From Robiginitomaculum sp. (lineage in GTDB: Bacteria; Pseudomonadota; Alphaproteobacteria; Caulobacterales; Maricaulaceae), in assembly GCA_021776615.1 (NCBI GenBank), contig JAJFFO010000007.1, positions 186,001 through 250,000 of the forward strand: 64,000 nucleotides of DNA, written 5' to 3'. The notes beneath the pieces were generated by a model. It had not been told where the DNA came from. It did not search any database and saw nothing but the letters and a program-made list of their open reading frames with translations. A program made the translations under genes and the position numbers. The stretch's first letter is position 1, and the number at the start of each line of letters is the position of its first letter. This document shows positions 1-8,522 of the stretch, piece after piece.

Positions 1-163
1 CGGCAATAAGCCCCATGCCATATAATTGACCGGCCTTTTCTTCAAACCGGCGGATCAGTAGCATTAGCTGGTAAAATTCCAGCATTTCAGCTTTGGTGGT
101 TTTCTTCAAATTCTTGGGCGCTGCCGCTTTGGATGCCGCGGCTTTGCTTGGGGATTTAGCCAT
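1..163 (-). CDS. pdhA: Pyruvate dehydrogenase E1 component subunit alpha, N-terminal part (cut by window edge)
   Basis: Only the first 54 codons are in the window; the gene runs off the left edge. The visible protein has an Ala/Lys/Ser-rich leader (residues 1-20), then a segment with the pattern EMLEFYQLMLLIRRFEEKAG and YGMGLI, the hallmark start of the E1-alpha subunit of the thiamine-diphosphate pyruvate dehydrogenase complex, which decarboxylates pyruvate toward acetyl-CoA. The ATG at 161-163 is the only sensible start. It lies downstream of ftsB and eno on the same strand, the usual alphaproteobacterial order. Identity of the family is confident; the remainder of the gene cannot be judged. 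Confidence 0.9.
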   Translation of the reverse strand, partial: MAKSPSKAAASKAAAPKNLKKTTKAEMLEFYQLMLLIRRFEEKAGQLYGMGLIA

Positions 164-305
164 TATTTCACACGTGAATTAAATTGAAGTTCACCCCTGT
201 CTAGCTCAGTGCATCAACTTCGTCCATACGCTTTTATTGCCGCACAAACACAATGTTGGCATTAGTGGTGATGGCAAATTTAAAAGAAATATGTAATTTG
301 GCCAG

Positions 306-366
306 AACGCTAGGCCTGAACGCTAGGCCTGAACTCTAGGCCTGAACCCTAAGCCTAAATCCTAGG
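306..366. repeat. 13-bp tandem repeat, about 4.7 copies, overlapping the end of ftsB
   Basis: Unit AACGCTAGGCCTG occurs exactly at 306-318 and 319-331, with one change at 332-344, more changes at 345-357, and a partial unit at 358-366. The last partial copy contains the ftsB stop codon (362-364, complement). The rest fills the ftsB-pdhA gap. Copies degenerate progressively toward ftsB. Confidence 0.85.
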
Positions 367-709
367 AAGCGGCGGTCTGATCACAGGGGGCGACACCTTG
401 GCCACCCACAGCACCGTCATCGCCAAGCTGAACCAGCACATCCCTGGCATCGGCCATATACAATACGGCGCGCGCGCGCTGTTCAAGATAATCCAGATCG
501 AGGCTTTGGTCGCTGAGCAAATTAACGCGCTTTTCCAAATCCGAACGACAAGCCTGCAATGCTGCTAATTGATGCGCCAACGCCGCCTCGCGCTGGTGAT
601 ACACCATCAATTTTCCAACACTCTGTTCACCGGTGAAGGTGTGGTAGGCAAAATATGAGATCAGGCAAGCAAAGCCCAAAAACGGCAAGAGATTTTTTAA
701 ACGCGACAT
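362..709 (-). CDS. ftsB: FtsB/DivIC-type septum formation initiator protein
   Basis: A 115-residue bitopic protein: a short cytoplasmic start (MSRLKNLL), one membrane segment at about residues 7-24, then a coiled-coil-like stretch (residues about 30-75) and the ALAHQLAALQ...LEKRV pattern of FtsB/DivIC. In the divisome FtsB pairs with FtsL and FtsQ to activate septal peptidoglycan synthesis. The location between eno and pdhA is the classical alphaproteobacterial position for ftsB, which supports the call despite low sequence conservation. ATG at 709 is chosen; an in-frame TTG two codons upstream (715) is possible. The acidic C-terminal tail ends within a 13-bp tandem repeat array. Confidence 0.8.
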   Translation of the reverse strand: MSRLKNLLPFLGFACLISYFAYHTFTGEQSVGKLMVYHQREAALAHQLAALQACRSDLEKRVNLLSDQSLDLDYLEQRARAVLYMADARDVLVQLGDDGAVGGQGVAPCDQTAAS

Positions 710-855
710 ATTCAACCATTCACCGCCTCGCTTTCTGCGTTATTTGGCGTTATGCGCGTCAAATTCTCTGACGCCACCACAACTTGCCGGTAAATGGTAA
801 AAAAGCGGTTAGGGTTAGACGCTTTTAATTTTGGTCTATGCTGCCAGAGCCGGTT

Positions 856-1089
856 TTAATCATCTTTCACTTTCAGATCCAATTCGTCCCGGTCATAATC
901 AAGGATGTCGCCCGGCGCGCAATCGAGGACGAGGCAGAGTTTTGACATCGTGTCGAAACGCACGCCGCGCACTTTGCCGGTGCGCAGTAGGCTAAGCTGG
1001 GTTTCTGACAGGCCTATTTTTTCGGCGACATCGCGGGCGCGCATTTTGCGCCGGGCCAGCATGACATCCAGTGTGACACGCACCGGCAT
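856..1089 (-). CDS. Small XRE/Cro-type HTH transcriptional regulator
   Basis: A 77-residue single-domain regulator. Residues 8-65 form a Cro/C1 helix-turn-helix: LARRKMRARDVAEKIGLSET, then a recognition-helix region QLSLLRTGKVRG, then FDTMSKLCLVLDCAPGDIL, the closing helix usual in the HTH_26/YozG group. It starts inside the stop codon of the upstream DUF2975 gene (TGATG overlap at 1087-1091), so the two are almost certainly translationally coupled. XRE proteins of this size next to DUF2975 membrane proteins are a recurrent pair. Autoregulation through the inverted repeat at 1589-1621 is an inference. Confidence 0.85.
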   Translation of the reverse strand: MPVRVTLDVMLARRKMRARDVAEKIGLSETQLSLLRTGKVRGVRFDTMSKLCLVLDCAPGDILDYDRDELDLKVKDD

Positions 1090-1568
1090 CAGACGAAGCT
1101 CTCCAGCTTGGATTTGAGCTTCTGCCCATGGCGCGCCAGCAAAACAAGAGCCAGGCCGACCAAAGCCAATGTCAAATTCTCAATGGTAAAGTTCAATCTG
1201 ACGCCCTGTACCGCGCGAAAGTTATTGGTAATAAGGTGGATCATGATCGGCTGGAATATGATAGCCGCCCACGCGCCCAGCATCAGACCGCCGCCCATCG
1301 CCCTGAGGCCCTTGACCAGTGCCGGGCCGAAAGCGTCGCCTTGGTCCAAGCGGGTGAAAACACTGGACGCGGCCCACATTGCCCACAAATAAAACGCCGG
1401 GGCCACCAGACTAATCCAATGAGTCGGCGTCAGCATCATACCGGAATTCACCCCGCCCAAATGCAATAATTGCCGAGCCCCGGCCTGTTCGAAAAACAAA
1501 GCCAACCCCAACAAGACAATGGCAGTTCGGGTCACAAGAGCAGTAGTTGGCATGTTTAACTTCAACAT
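1089..1568 (-). CDS. DUF2975 family integral membrane protein
   Basis: About 159 residues with four predicted membrane segments (approximately residues 10-30, 45-68, 88-110 and 130-150), in the arrangement seen in DUF2975 proteins; the sequence FTRLDQGDAFGPALVKGLRAMG between segments two and three matches the family's conserved F..l..G..F......lr..G core. The ATG at 1568 is preferred because GGAG precedes it by six bases; an in-frame ATG at 1580 lacks a good ribosome binding site. First gene of a two-gene operon with the XRE regulator. Molecular function is unknown in the family; a membrane partner controlling the regulator is plausible but unproven. Confidence 0.75.
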   Translation of the reverse strand: MLKLNMPTTALVTRTAIVLLGLALFFEQAGARQLLHLGGVNSGMMLTPTHWISLVAPAFYLWAMWAASSVFTRLDQGDAFGPALVKGLRAMGGGLMLGAWAAIIFQPIMIHLITNNFRAVQGVRLNFTIENLTLALVGLALVLLARHGQKLKSKLESFV

Positions 1569-1588
1569 GAGAGACTCCATTTAAAAGG

Positions 1589-1621
1589 TAAAATAATTTA
1601 ACTAAAACATAAATTATTTTA
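1589..1621. promoter_or_regulatory. Perfect 12-bp inverted repeat upstream of the DUF2975-XRE operon (candidate operator)
   Basis: Left arm TAAAATAATTTA (1589-1600), right arm TAAATTATTTTA (1610-1621), 9-base spacer. It ends 20 bp before the DUF2975 start (ATG at 1568, minus strand) in an AT-rich stretch unlike its surroundings. Position and symmetry suit an operator, perhaps for the XRE protein of the same operon; the binding factor is inferred. Confidence 0.55.
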
Positions 1622-1676
1622 AATTCTATATGGAGTCAAGCGACGCGCCTGCACACGCCAAAACGTGGCAGAACGC

Positions 1677-1703
1677 CGGGCGGGGCATATCAATGCCCGC
1701 CCG
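1677..1703 (-). terminator. GC-rich hairpin downstream of enolase
   Basis: CGGGCGGGGCAT and ATGCCCGCCCG pair around ATCA with one bulged base. It lies 70 bp past the eno stop codon in the direction of eno transcription. No run of U follows on the minus strand, so a termination role is likely but not certain. Confidence 0.4.
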
Positions 1704-1773
1704 TATATTTTCTTACGGCAGATGCGAGGTGCGAAAAGGCGCAGCCCTTGCGGGTTTTGATATTCCGGCGACG

Positions 1774-3066
<1,293 letters not shown>

Positions 3067-3121
3067 TTATGCATCCGATATGGCGATTATGCCCCGGGGG
3101 CAAGCGAAAATACACGGTCCG

Positions 3122-3127
3122 TATAAT
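3122..3127 (+). promoter_or_regulatory. Possible -10 element for the first secreted TPR gene
   Basis: TATAAT matches the sigma-70 -10 consensus exactly and lies 89 bp upstream of the TPR gene start at 3216. No convincing -35 hexamer is seen 16-18 bp upstream, so this is weak support only. Confidence 0.3.
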
Positions 3128-3215
3128 ATAAATGTGATTAGCTATAAAAAAACTTTGGTGCTAGCTTCTATCTTGTATTGAAGAAGCGCCCATAAACACA
3201 CAATGGAGATAATTC

Positions 3216-3836
3216 ATGCATATCGGTAGATTTTCGACTAAAAACATAGCGTTACTCACTATTTTTATGGCGGCAAATCTTGCGCTAAGCACGCCCGTTT
3301 TGGGGCAAACCGTGAGATCTGGTCAAACCTACTACCAAACAAGATACCCTTATATTCCGCATCACCAAGAGAACCGCCTGGGGCTCAGTAAGGGCGAACA
3401 TCGTGACACTTTATACACTAGGCAACGCGCTTTGTTGTCAGCCTCAGCTCGAGACACCGCCTATACAAATGCGATTGACGCGCTGCAAAACAACAACCCT
3501 CATCGGGCGCAAATCCATTTAACGCATGTGCTTGGTGCGTACCGAAATCACTCTCCCGCCAATTACCTGATGGGGCTGGCAAAAATTGACCAAGGCAAGA
3601 AAAATGCGGCACGAGAACACCTGAAAAGAGCGGTAAAATACGATCCGGACTTCGCGTATGCGCGCATGGAACTTGCCCAGCTTTATGTAAAAGCTGGAAA
3701 AACTGACGACGCACAGGAACAAATTGCGTGGTTAGAGCATGCAATCAGCGCTTGCGGCGGCACCTGCCAACAGGCCGGCGATCTCACTAGAGGCCGAGCC
3801 GCAATTGTGGCCGCAATGGCCAGCGAAAAATCCTGA
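3216..3836 (+). CDS. Secreted TPR-repeat protein, paralogue 1 of 3
   Basis: A 206-residue protein with a Sec signal peptide (hydrophobic residues 10-30, likely cleaved after VLG or GQ), a variable Tyr/His-rich linker (residues 35-85), then two to three tetratricopeptide-like helices from about residue 88. The shared core reads NYLMGLAKIDQGKKNAAREH and AVKYDPDFAYARMELAQLY. A CxxxC pair lies near the C-terminus (CGGTC). TPR domains mediate protein-protein contacts; the partner is unknown. Strong Shine-Dalgarno TGGAGA. Two paralogues follow on the same strand, the next after a gap of 51 bases. Confidence 0.75.
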   Translation: MHIGRFSTKNIALLTIFMAANLALSTPVLGQTVRSGQTYYQTRYPYIPHHQENRLGLSKGEHRDTLYTRQRALLSASARDTAYTNAIDALQNNNPHRAQIHLTHVLGAYRNHSPANYLMGLAKIDQGKKNAAREHLKRAVKYDPDFAYARMELAQLYVKAGKTDDAQEQIAWLEHAISACGGTCQQAGDLTRGRAAIVAAMASEKS

Positions 3837-3887
3837 TACACCCAGCTTTAAAAAGCCAATTAAAATAAGCAAATTTGGAGAAATATA

Positions 3888-4475
3888 ATGCGTAATCACA
3901 AAACCATTCTTGGCGCGGGCCTTATTATCGGTAGCATGATGCTCGCCACGCCAGCTTTTGCACAGTATTCTCAACAATTCGCTAGTGCCAATGCCCACCC
4001 CACCTACCATGCGCACTACCTTAGCGATTTAAGCGGCCGTGTGGGTCCTACCGGAGGTCGGTATTATTCTCTGGGCAAGGGCTTTGAGACCAAAGAAACC
4101 TATAATGAGGGTGTAGATGCCCTAAATGCCGGGCAATATCGTATCGCGTTAAAATCTTTCAAAAACGTGCTTTCGGTAGCCCGCAATCATGGCCCTACCA
4201 ATTATATGATGGGGCTGGCAAAAGCTGACCTCGGAAAATTTAATCAGGCAAAGCGATATTTGCGCAAGAGTGTTAAGGGTGAACCGGAATTCGCTTACGC
4301 GCACATGGCGCTTGGCTATGTTTATGCCGTGAGCGGTGACAATATCAAAGCCAGCCAGCAAATATCATGGCTTGAAAGCGAACTTGGCGCTCATGACCGG
4401 CAATCCGAAATAGCCCGGGACATCGTCGAAGCACGTGACCGCATACGAGAGGCTATGGCCAGCAAAAAGTCCTGA
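3888..4475 (+). CDS. Secreted TPR-repeat protein, paralogue 2 of 3
   Basis: A 195-residue paralogue of its neighbours: signal peptide ending near TPAFAQ (about residue 26), a divergent Tyr/His-rich segment, then the TPR core with NYMMGLAKADLGKFNQAKRY and GEPEFAYAHMALGYVYAVSG. It aligns with the flanking proteins through the core and the QQISWLES segment, but lacks their C-terminal CxxxC pair, having instead a charged helix (ARDIVEARDRIREAM). Shine-Dalgarno TGGAGAA before ATG. Periplasmic or envelope location is expected; function unknown. Confidence 0.75.
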   Translation: MRNHKTILGAGLIIGSMMLATPAFAQYSQQFASANAHPTYHAHYLSDLSGRVGPTGGRYYSLGKGFETKETYNEGVDALNAGQYRIALKSFKNVLSVARNHGPTNYMMGLAKADLGKFNQAKRYLRKSVKGEPEFAYAHMALGYVYAVSGDNIKASQQISWLESELGAHDRQSEIARDIVEARDRIREAMASKKS

Positions 4476-4684
4476 TATGCGGAGCTTGAAGCAGAACCTT
4501 CAAACGCTGACACCGCCCCGTCGGAGGCGTTCTTTCGCGCCGCGAGACAAATAAACCAACTCCCGCTCTCCAAACATTACAAATCTTTTACCCTTCTTGT
4601 GAAACTCTCGATGACGATTTAGGCTGCAATCAGGGAATTATCGTCGGAGCGATAACCAATTGAAAAACTGGGAAAGGGATTATC

Positions 4685-5284
4685 ATGGGTATTCGAAAAA
4701 TTTTTGGCATGGCATTATTAGCCGCGGGAAGCTTGGCGATTAGCACGCCGGTTTTGGCGCAAAGCTCTACCCAGCCGCCACCAACAATAGCCGACCAAGC
4801 CGACATTAATGCCAGTAATGCCGGACGCACGGGAGATCTCTTCCCAGGAACTGTTCAGCGAGACCAGAGTTTTGAACGGACCAATCCCGATGAGGAATAC
4901 AAAAAAGCCGTTGACGCCATGGCCAATGATGACCCGGCAACGGCAAGAAAAAGCTTGTTGAGGGTCATTCGCTCGGCTAGAAAACACGCGCCGTCTTACT
5001 ATCTATTAGGGTTGGCAGAAATTGATCTTGATAAGAAAAAAGAAGCACGAAAGCATCTGGAAAAAGCAATCAAATACGACCCCGACTTTGTCTATGCCCG
5101 TCTGGAGTTGGTGCGTCTTTACGCAACCGATGGCAATCTCGACAAAGCAAAACAACAATTGCCCTGGCTCGATAAAAGGATACAGTCGTGTGCAAACACC
5201 TGCATTCTGGCCAACGATCTGGAACATAGCCGGGAAGTTATCAGCGCCGCAATTTCGAATGAAAGTTTAAGCGTAACACAGTAA
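4685..5284 (+). CDS. Secreted TPR-repeat protein, paralogue 3 of 3
   Basis: A 199-residue paralogue with a signal peptide ending at VLAQ (about residue 26), a Pro/Asp-rich linker, and the same TPR core (YYLLGLAEIDLDKKKEARKH, AIKYDPDFVYARLELVRLYA). It is closest to paralogue 1 in the core and shares its C-terminal CxxxC pair (here CANTC). The gap of 209 bases after paralogue 2 is larger than that between 1 and 2, so it may have its own promoter. A strong hairpin follows the stop codon, probably ending the cluster. Function unknown. Confidence 0.75.
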   Translation: MGIRKIFGMALLAAGSLAISTPVLAQSSTQPPPTIADQADINASNAGRTGDLFPGTVQRDQSFERTNPDEEYKKAVDAMANDDPATARKSLLRVIRSARKHAPSYYLLGLAEIDLDKKKEARKHLEKAIKYDPDFVYARLELVRLYATDGNLDKAKQQLPWLDKRIQSCANTCILANDLEHSREVISAAISNESLSVTQ

Positions 5285-5299
5285 TCTGAGATGAACTAA

Positions 5300-5339
5300 A
5301 GGGCTGGGACACGGTTTACGAAACCGGGGTCCCGGCCCT
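5300..5339 (+). terminator. Long hairpin ending the TPR cluster
   Basis: AGGGCTGGGAC (5300-5310) pairs with GTCCCGGCCCT (5329-5339) with one G-U, and the inner CGGTTT/AAACCG extends the stem around a three-base loop. It begins 15 bases after the stop of the third TPR gene. The U-tract is weak, so Rho-independent action is probable rather than proven. Confidence 0.6.
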
Positions 5340-5340
5340 A

Positions 5341-5752
5341 AAGTTTGAGAAGCACTGTGCCTGACAAAAACACGGTTTCCAAACCTGACCTACTCTGTTT
5401 GGCATAACGCTCATAGTGCCCGCTTTTGCCCCGGCCCGTTCGAGCCAGCACTCTAACCAATGCCATTTTGCAAGAGCAGATTGGCGAATTGGCGGCGCGC
5501 TATAAGGAGCCAATAATCGTAATTTGCGCAATGCCCTCGGGCGAGAGGGCGAAAGCCTGCGCGTTTTGCATACACTTTCGCAAAGCGATATGGGCAAGAC
5601 CGTCCAAGGTTTTCAAACTTGGATTACTCACTAAGCATGGCACGCAGCAGCAATTACGCGCGCAGGTACCCTGCTCGCTCTATCATGCGTCGCGGCTTAG
5701 CGCTTATGTTGAAAAGCTGGACTAGAGTCAGAAACCAACCCCTAAAAGGATA
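5341..5752. other. Gene-poor stretch between the TPR cluster and rpmF
   Basis: About 410 bases with no open frame that I can support on either strand. Short overlapping frames exist on both strands but show no ribosome binding site, no recognizable family and unlikely composition (Cys/Arg/Trp-rich). It could be the remnant of a decayed gene, but no homology is visible by eye. No tRNA-like fold was recognised. Confidence 0.4.
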
Positions 5753-5932
5753 TTAGTCCTTTGGCTCCAACACTTGGCGGCCACGATACATGCCGGTTTT
5801 CAAATCGATATGGTGCGGACGGCGCAATTCGCCGGAATTCGCATCTTCGATATAAGTGGCATCGGCCAAACGGTCGTGGCTGCGGCGCATGCCGCGGCGA
5901 GATTTGGTAATTTTACTTTTGGGGACAGCCAT
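5753..5932 (-). CDS. rpmF: 50S ribosomal protein L32
   Basis: A 59-residue gene. The protein begins [20 protein letters not shown], the nearly invariant start of bacterial L32, and continues with the family pattern [10 protein letters not shown] and a basic GMYRGRQV segment. The zinc-binding cysteines found in some L32 proteins are absent, as in other alphaproteobacterial versions. It is a component of the large ribosomal subunit. A Shine-Dalgarno-like AGGA lies upstream of the ATG at 5932. It stands alone here, without plsX or fabH beside it. Confidence 0.95.
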   Translation of the reverse strand: MAVPKSKITKSRRGMRRSHDRLADATYIEDANSGELRRPHHIDLKTGMYRGRQVLEPKD

Positions 5933-6329
5933 AGGACCTATCCTTATCTAAGAGAATCCGGGAGCGACATAAACAGTCGCCAAGCGCGCGGACATAGCGC
6001 ACTGATGGCGCTTTCACAAGCTTCCAGCGGCAAGATTAACAGCCGCAATAAAAAAAATACCTGCAAATGTGCACTTTTGTCATATTTATGCTATGGTGCG
6101 GGCACGGTCGTCCACTCTGACGCGCAATCGCAAACGATTCAAGGGACCCAGGATTGTCGCGGCTCAGAAAGAGACGGCCGTTCTTTTGCCCAAAATCAAC
6201 CTCTTAGCAATTTATATATTCATTTGATTGGCGGATTTTCCATTCTTGCTTTTGAACTTTGCCGCACCCGTGGTTAGCTGTCCCTAGAGATTCGCACCCG
6301 AAAATTCGCCTTAAATGGAGCGCCGTCCA
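5933..6329. other. Divergent intergenic region between rpmF and the DUF819 gene
   Basis: About 400 bases. An open frame spans part of it on the plus strand but begins inside antisense rpmF and has no family resemblance, so it is not called. The region should hold promoters for rpmF (leftward) and the DUF819 gene (rightward); an AT-rich patch near 6045-6090 is the likeliest place. No RNA gene was recognised. Confidence 0.4.
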
Positions 6330-7454
6330 ATGTCCTTAATCCCCGCTGATAACGCCCTCGCCGTCATTGCTGCCCTTTTTGTGGTGGCCGCTTTGGGCTT
6401 TGCTGCCGAAAAAACCAGATGGGGCAAAACCCTGACCGGTGCGGTGTGGACCATTCTGGGCGCCATCTTGCTGTCCAACCTCAATGTCATACCCAAAGCC
6501 TCGCCGGCCTATGATTTTGTGTTCAGCTATCTGGTCGCCATTCTCATTCCGCTATTTTTATTTCAAGCAAATTTACGCCGCATCTTTATGGAAACCAGCC
6601 GCATGGCGCTGGCATTTTTGATCGCTAGTCTGGGCACCGTGCTTGGCGCAATATTGGCGTATTACGTGGTCAATCTTGGCCCGGAAAGCGCCAAATTAGC
6701 CGGCATATTTACCGCTACCTATATCGGTGGGTCGGTGAATTATGCCGGTGCCATTGAAACCCTGGGCTATACTAATGCATCGATGATTTCGGCAGCCACA
6801 GCGGTAGACAATCTGGCCAGCGCCTTATTTTTGGCCATGCTCGCCGTGCTTCCCGCCTGGCGCTGGCTGGCCAGCCGCTTTGTACAAATGGATCATAGCG
6901 AAGCCATTACCGAAGATGCCAGCATTGAATCTGGCACCATAACCAGCGCCTCTTTGGCGTGGTCAATCAGTGTGGCATTGGTGATTGTTGCTCTGGGCAC
7001 ATGGATTGCCGATACCCTCAACATGCCATCGATGAAATATCTGGTGATCACTGCGCTGACCATCATCCCGGCCACCTTCATGCCAAAGCTTATGGACCGC
7101 CTTAAAGGCGCGTTCGAAGTTGGTACGGTGTTGGCCTTTGTGTTTTTCGGGGCCATCGCCGCCGGTGCCGACATTGGCCAGCTAATCGCCGTCGCCCCCA
7201 TGTTGCTGGTGTTTGTGCTGATTTTGCTGAGTGTGCACAGCATCGTCACCTTTGGGCTTGGTAGCCTTTTCAAACTGTCTTTGCCAGAACTTATCATTGC
7301 CTCAAACGCCGCGGTTTTGGGCGCTACCACGGCCCCGGCCTTGGCCGCCGCACAGGGCTGGCGCGGCCTTGTCACACCGGGCGTATTGGTTGGCGTGCTG
7401 GGTTATGCCATCGGCACCTTTTTAGGCGTCGGCGTCGCCGGACTATTGGGGTAA
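6330..7454 (+). CDS. DUF819 family membrane protein
   Basis: A 374-residue integral membrane protein with about ten to eleven hydrophobic helices. It matches the DUF819 (YjcL-like) family: the N-terminal FAAEKTRWGKTLTGAVWTI segment, FVFSYLVAILIPLFLFQANL, and the GIFTATYIGGSVNYAGAIE motif with the following A.AAVDN are characteristic. The ATG at 6330 is preferred because GGAG precedes it by nine bases; an in-frame ATG at 6315 has no ribosome binding site. The fold resembles secondary transporters of the CPA/AT type, but no substrate is established for the family. Confidence 0.85.
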   Translation: MSLIPADNALAVIAALFVVAALGFAAEKTRWGKTLTGAVWTILGAILLSNLNVIPKASPAYDFVFSYLVAILIPLFLFQANLRRIFMETSRMALAFLIASLGTVLGAILAYYVVNLGPESAKLAGIFTATYIGGSVNYAGAIETLGYTNASMISAATAVDNLASALFLAMLAVLPAWRWLASRFVQMDHSEAITEDASIESGTITSASLAWSISVALVIVALGTWIADTLNMPSMKYLVITALTIIPATFMPKLMDRLKGAFEVGTVLAFVFFGAIAAGADIGQLIAVAPMLLVFVLILLSVHSIVTFGLGSLFKLSLPELIIASNAAVLGATTAPALAAAQGWRGLVTPGVLVGVLGYAIGTFLGVGVAGLLG

Positions 7455-7544
7455 AGCCCGATTGGTGCCTCTCTATGGCCACCGGATAACACAGGTCAAC
7501 CAACCGGCAAACTAAAGCTTGCCAAACGGTAACATTCGTGCAAA

Positions 7545-7598
7545 TTATCGCTTGTCGATAAATGGATTATCGTATATATAACTTTATATATCGTATAT
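7545..7598. promoter_or_regulatory. Phased TATCG repeats upstream of the ABC/M1 operon (candidate operator)
   Basis: TTATCG-N5-CGATAA forms an inverted repeat at 7545-7561. TATCGTATAT then occurs exactly twice, at 7568-7577 and 7589-7598, 21 bp apart. The three TATCG cores start at 7546, 7568 and 7589, close to two helical turns apart each time. They lie 50-100 bp upstream of the ABC ATPase start in an AT-rich stretch. The cognate regulator is not identifiable from this window. Confidence 0.5.
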
Positions 7599-7646
7599 GC
7601 AACATTTTGGATTTAACCTTGTTGCCAGGCAAAAGAGGATATTAGC

Positions 7647-8513
7647 GTGCTAAAAATATCGAACATTTCCAAATCCTTTGGCAATATCAAGGCGTTGAAG
7701 GACGTATCCTTGGAGCTTGGCCCCGGCCTGTTTGGCCTTCTTGGCCCCAATGGGGCCGGCAAATCCACTTTGATGCGCAATCTGGCAACATTATTACAGC
7801 CCGATAGCGGCACCATTACCCTAAACGGCACCGACATTGCCAAAGACCCGGCCGTCATGCGCCAGACCCTTGGCTATTTGCCGCAGGATTTTGGCGTCTA
7901 TCCGCGCATGAGCGCCATGGCGCTGCTCGACCATTTTGCCGTTCTGAAAGGCGTATCTTCGGCCAAGAAGCGCAAAGCACAGATTGAAAACCTGTTGCGT
8001 TCAGTAAATTTGTGGACCATGCGCGGGGCCTCAGTCGCCTCGTATTCTGGCGGCATGCGCCAACGCTTTGGCGTCGCGCAAGCGCTATTGGGCGACCCCA
8101 AAGTATTGATTGTTGACGAACCGACTGCCGGGCTTGATCCGTTTGAGCGGCAACGGTTTTTGGACCTTCTAAGCGAAGCCGGTGAAGAAAAAACCATCAT
8201 TCTTTCCACCCATATTGTTGAAGACGTCTCCGATGTCTGCCCAGATATGGCAATCATGGGCGATGGCGAAATTGTTGCCCGCGGTGCGCCAGAAGTATTG
8301 ATCGCTAAAATCAAAGGTAAGGTCTGGCGCAAAAAGGTCGAAAAGGCCGACGTTGAGGCCATGAAAGAAAAGCACAAGGTGCTTTCCACTCGCCTGCTTA
8401 TGGGCGGCGTTGTGGTCAGCGTGCTTGGTGAGGCTTCGCCGGGAGACGGGTTTGAGGCGGGTGATCCGAATTTGGAAGACGCCTATTTCGCTCATTTATA
8501 TCGCTTGGTCTAG
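7647..8513 (+). CDS. ABC transporter ATP-binding protein (partner of the M1-fused permease)
   Basis: A 288-residue ATPase of the ABC-2/drug-efflux-like class. Walker A GPNGAGKST at about residues 35-43, Q-loop in LPQDFGVYPRMSA, signature YSGGMRQR, Walker B LIVDEPTAGLDP and the H-loop STHIVED are complete. A C-terminal extension of about 70 residues after the ATPase core (KVWRKKV..., ending LEDAYFAHLYR) matches ABC-2 type ATPases. The permease gene follows nine bases downstream, so the two form one operon and one transporter. The first codon here is GTG, with AGGA upstream. Confidence 0.92.
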   Translation: MLKISNISKSFGNIKALKDVSLELGPGLFGLLGPNGAGKSTLMRNLATLLQPDSGTITLNGTDIAKDPAVMRQTLGYLPQDFGVYPRMSAMALLDHFAVLKGVSSAKKRKAQIENLLRSVNLWTMRGASVASYSGGMRQRFGVAQALLGDPKVLIVDEPTAGLDPFERQRFLDLLSEAGEEKTIILSTHIVEDVSDVCPDMAIMGDGEIVARGAPEVLIAKIKGKVWRKKVEKADVEAMKEKHKVLSTRLLMGGVVVSVLGEASPGDGFEAGDPNLEDAYFAHLYRLV

Positions 8514-8522
8514 GAGCACGAC

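Noticed and set aside
306-366. Possible CRISPR array from the 13-bp repeats
   Set aside because: Units are contiguous without spacers and degrade across the array; no cas genes; it is a simple tandem repeat.
5426-5725. 99-codon plus-strand frame after the TPR cluster
   Set aside because: Starts with TTG, no ribosome site, no recognisable family, unusual Cys/Arg-rich composition; not supportable as a gene.
5774-6277. Plus-strand frame across rpmF and the following gap
   Set aside because: It is antisense to rpmF for most of its first part and has no ribosome site or family resemblance.
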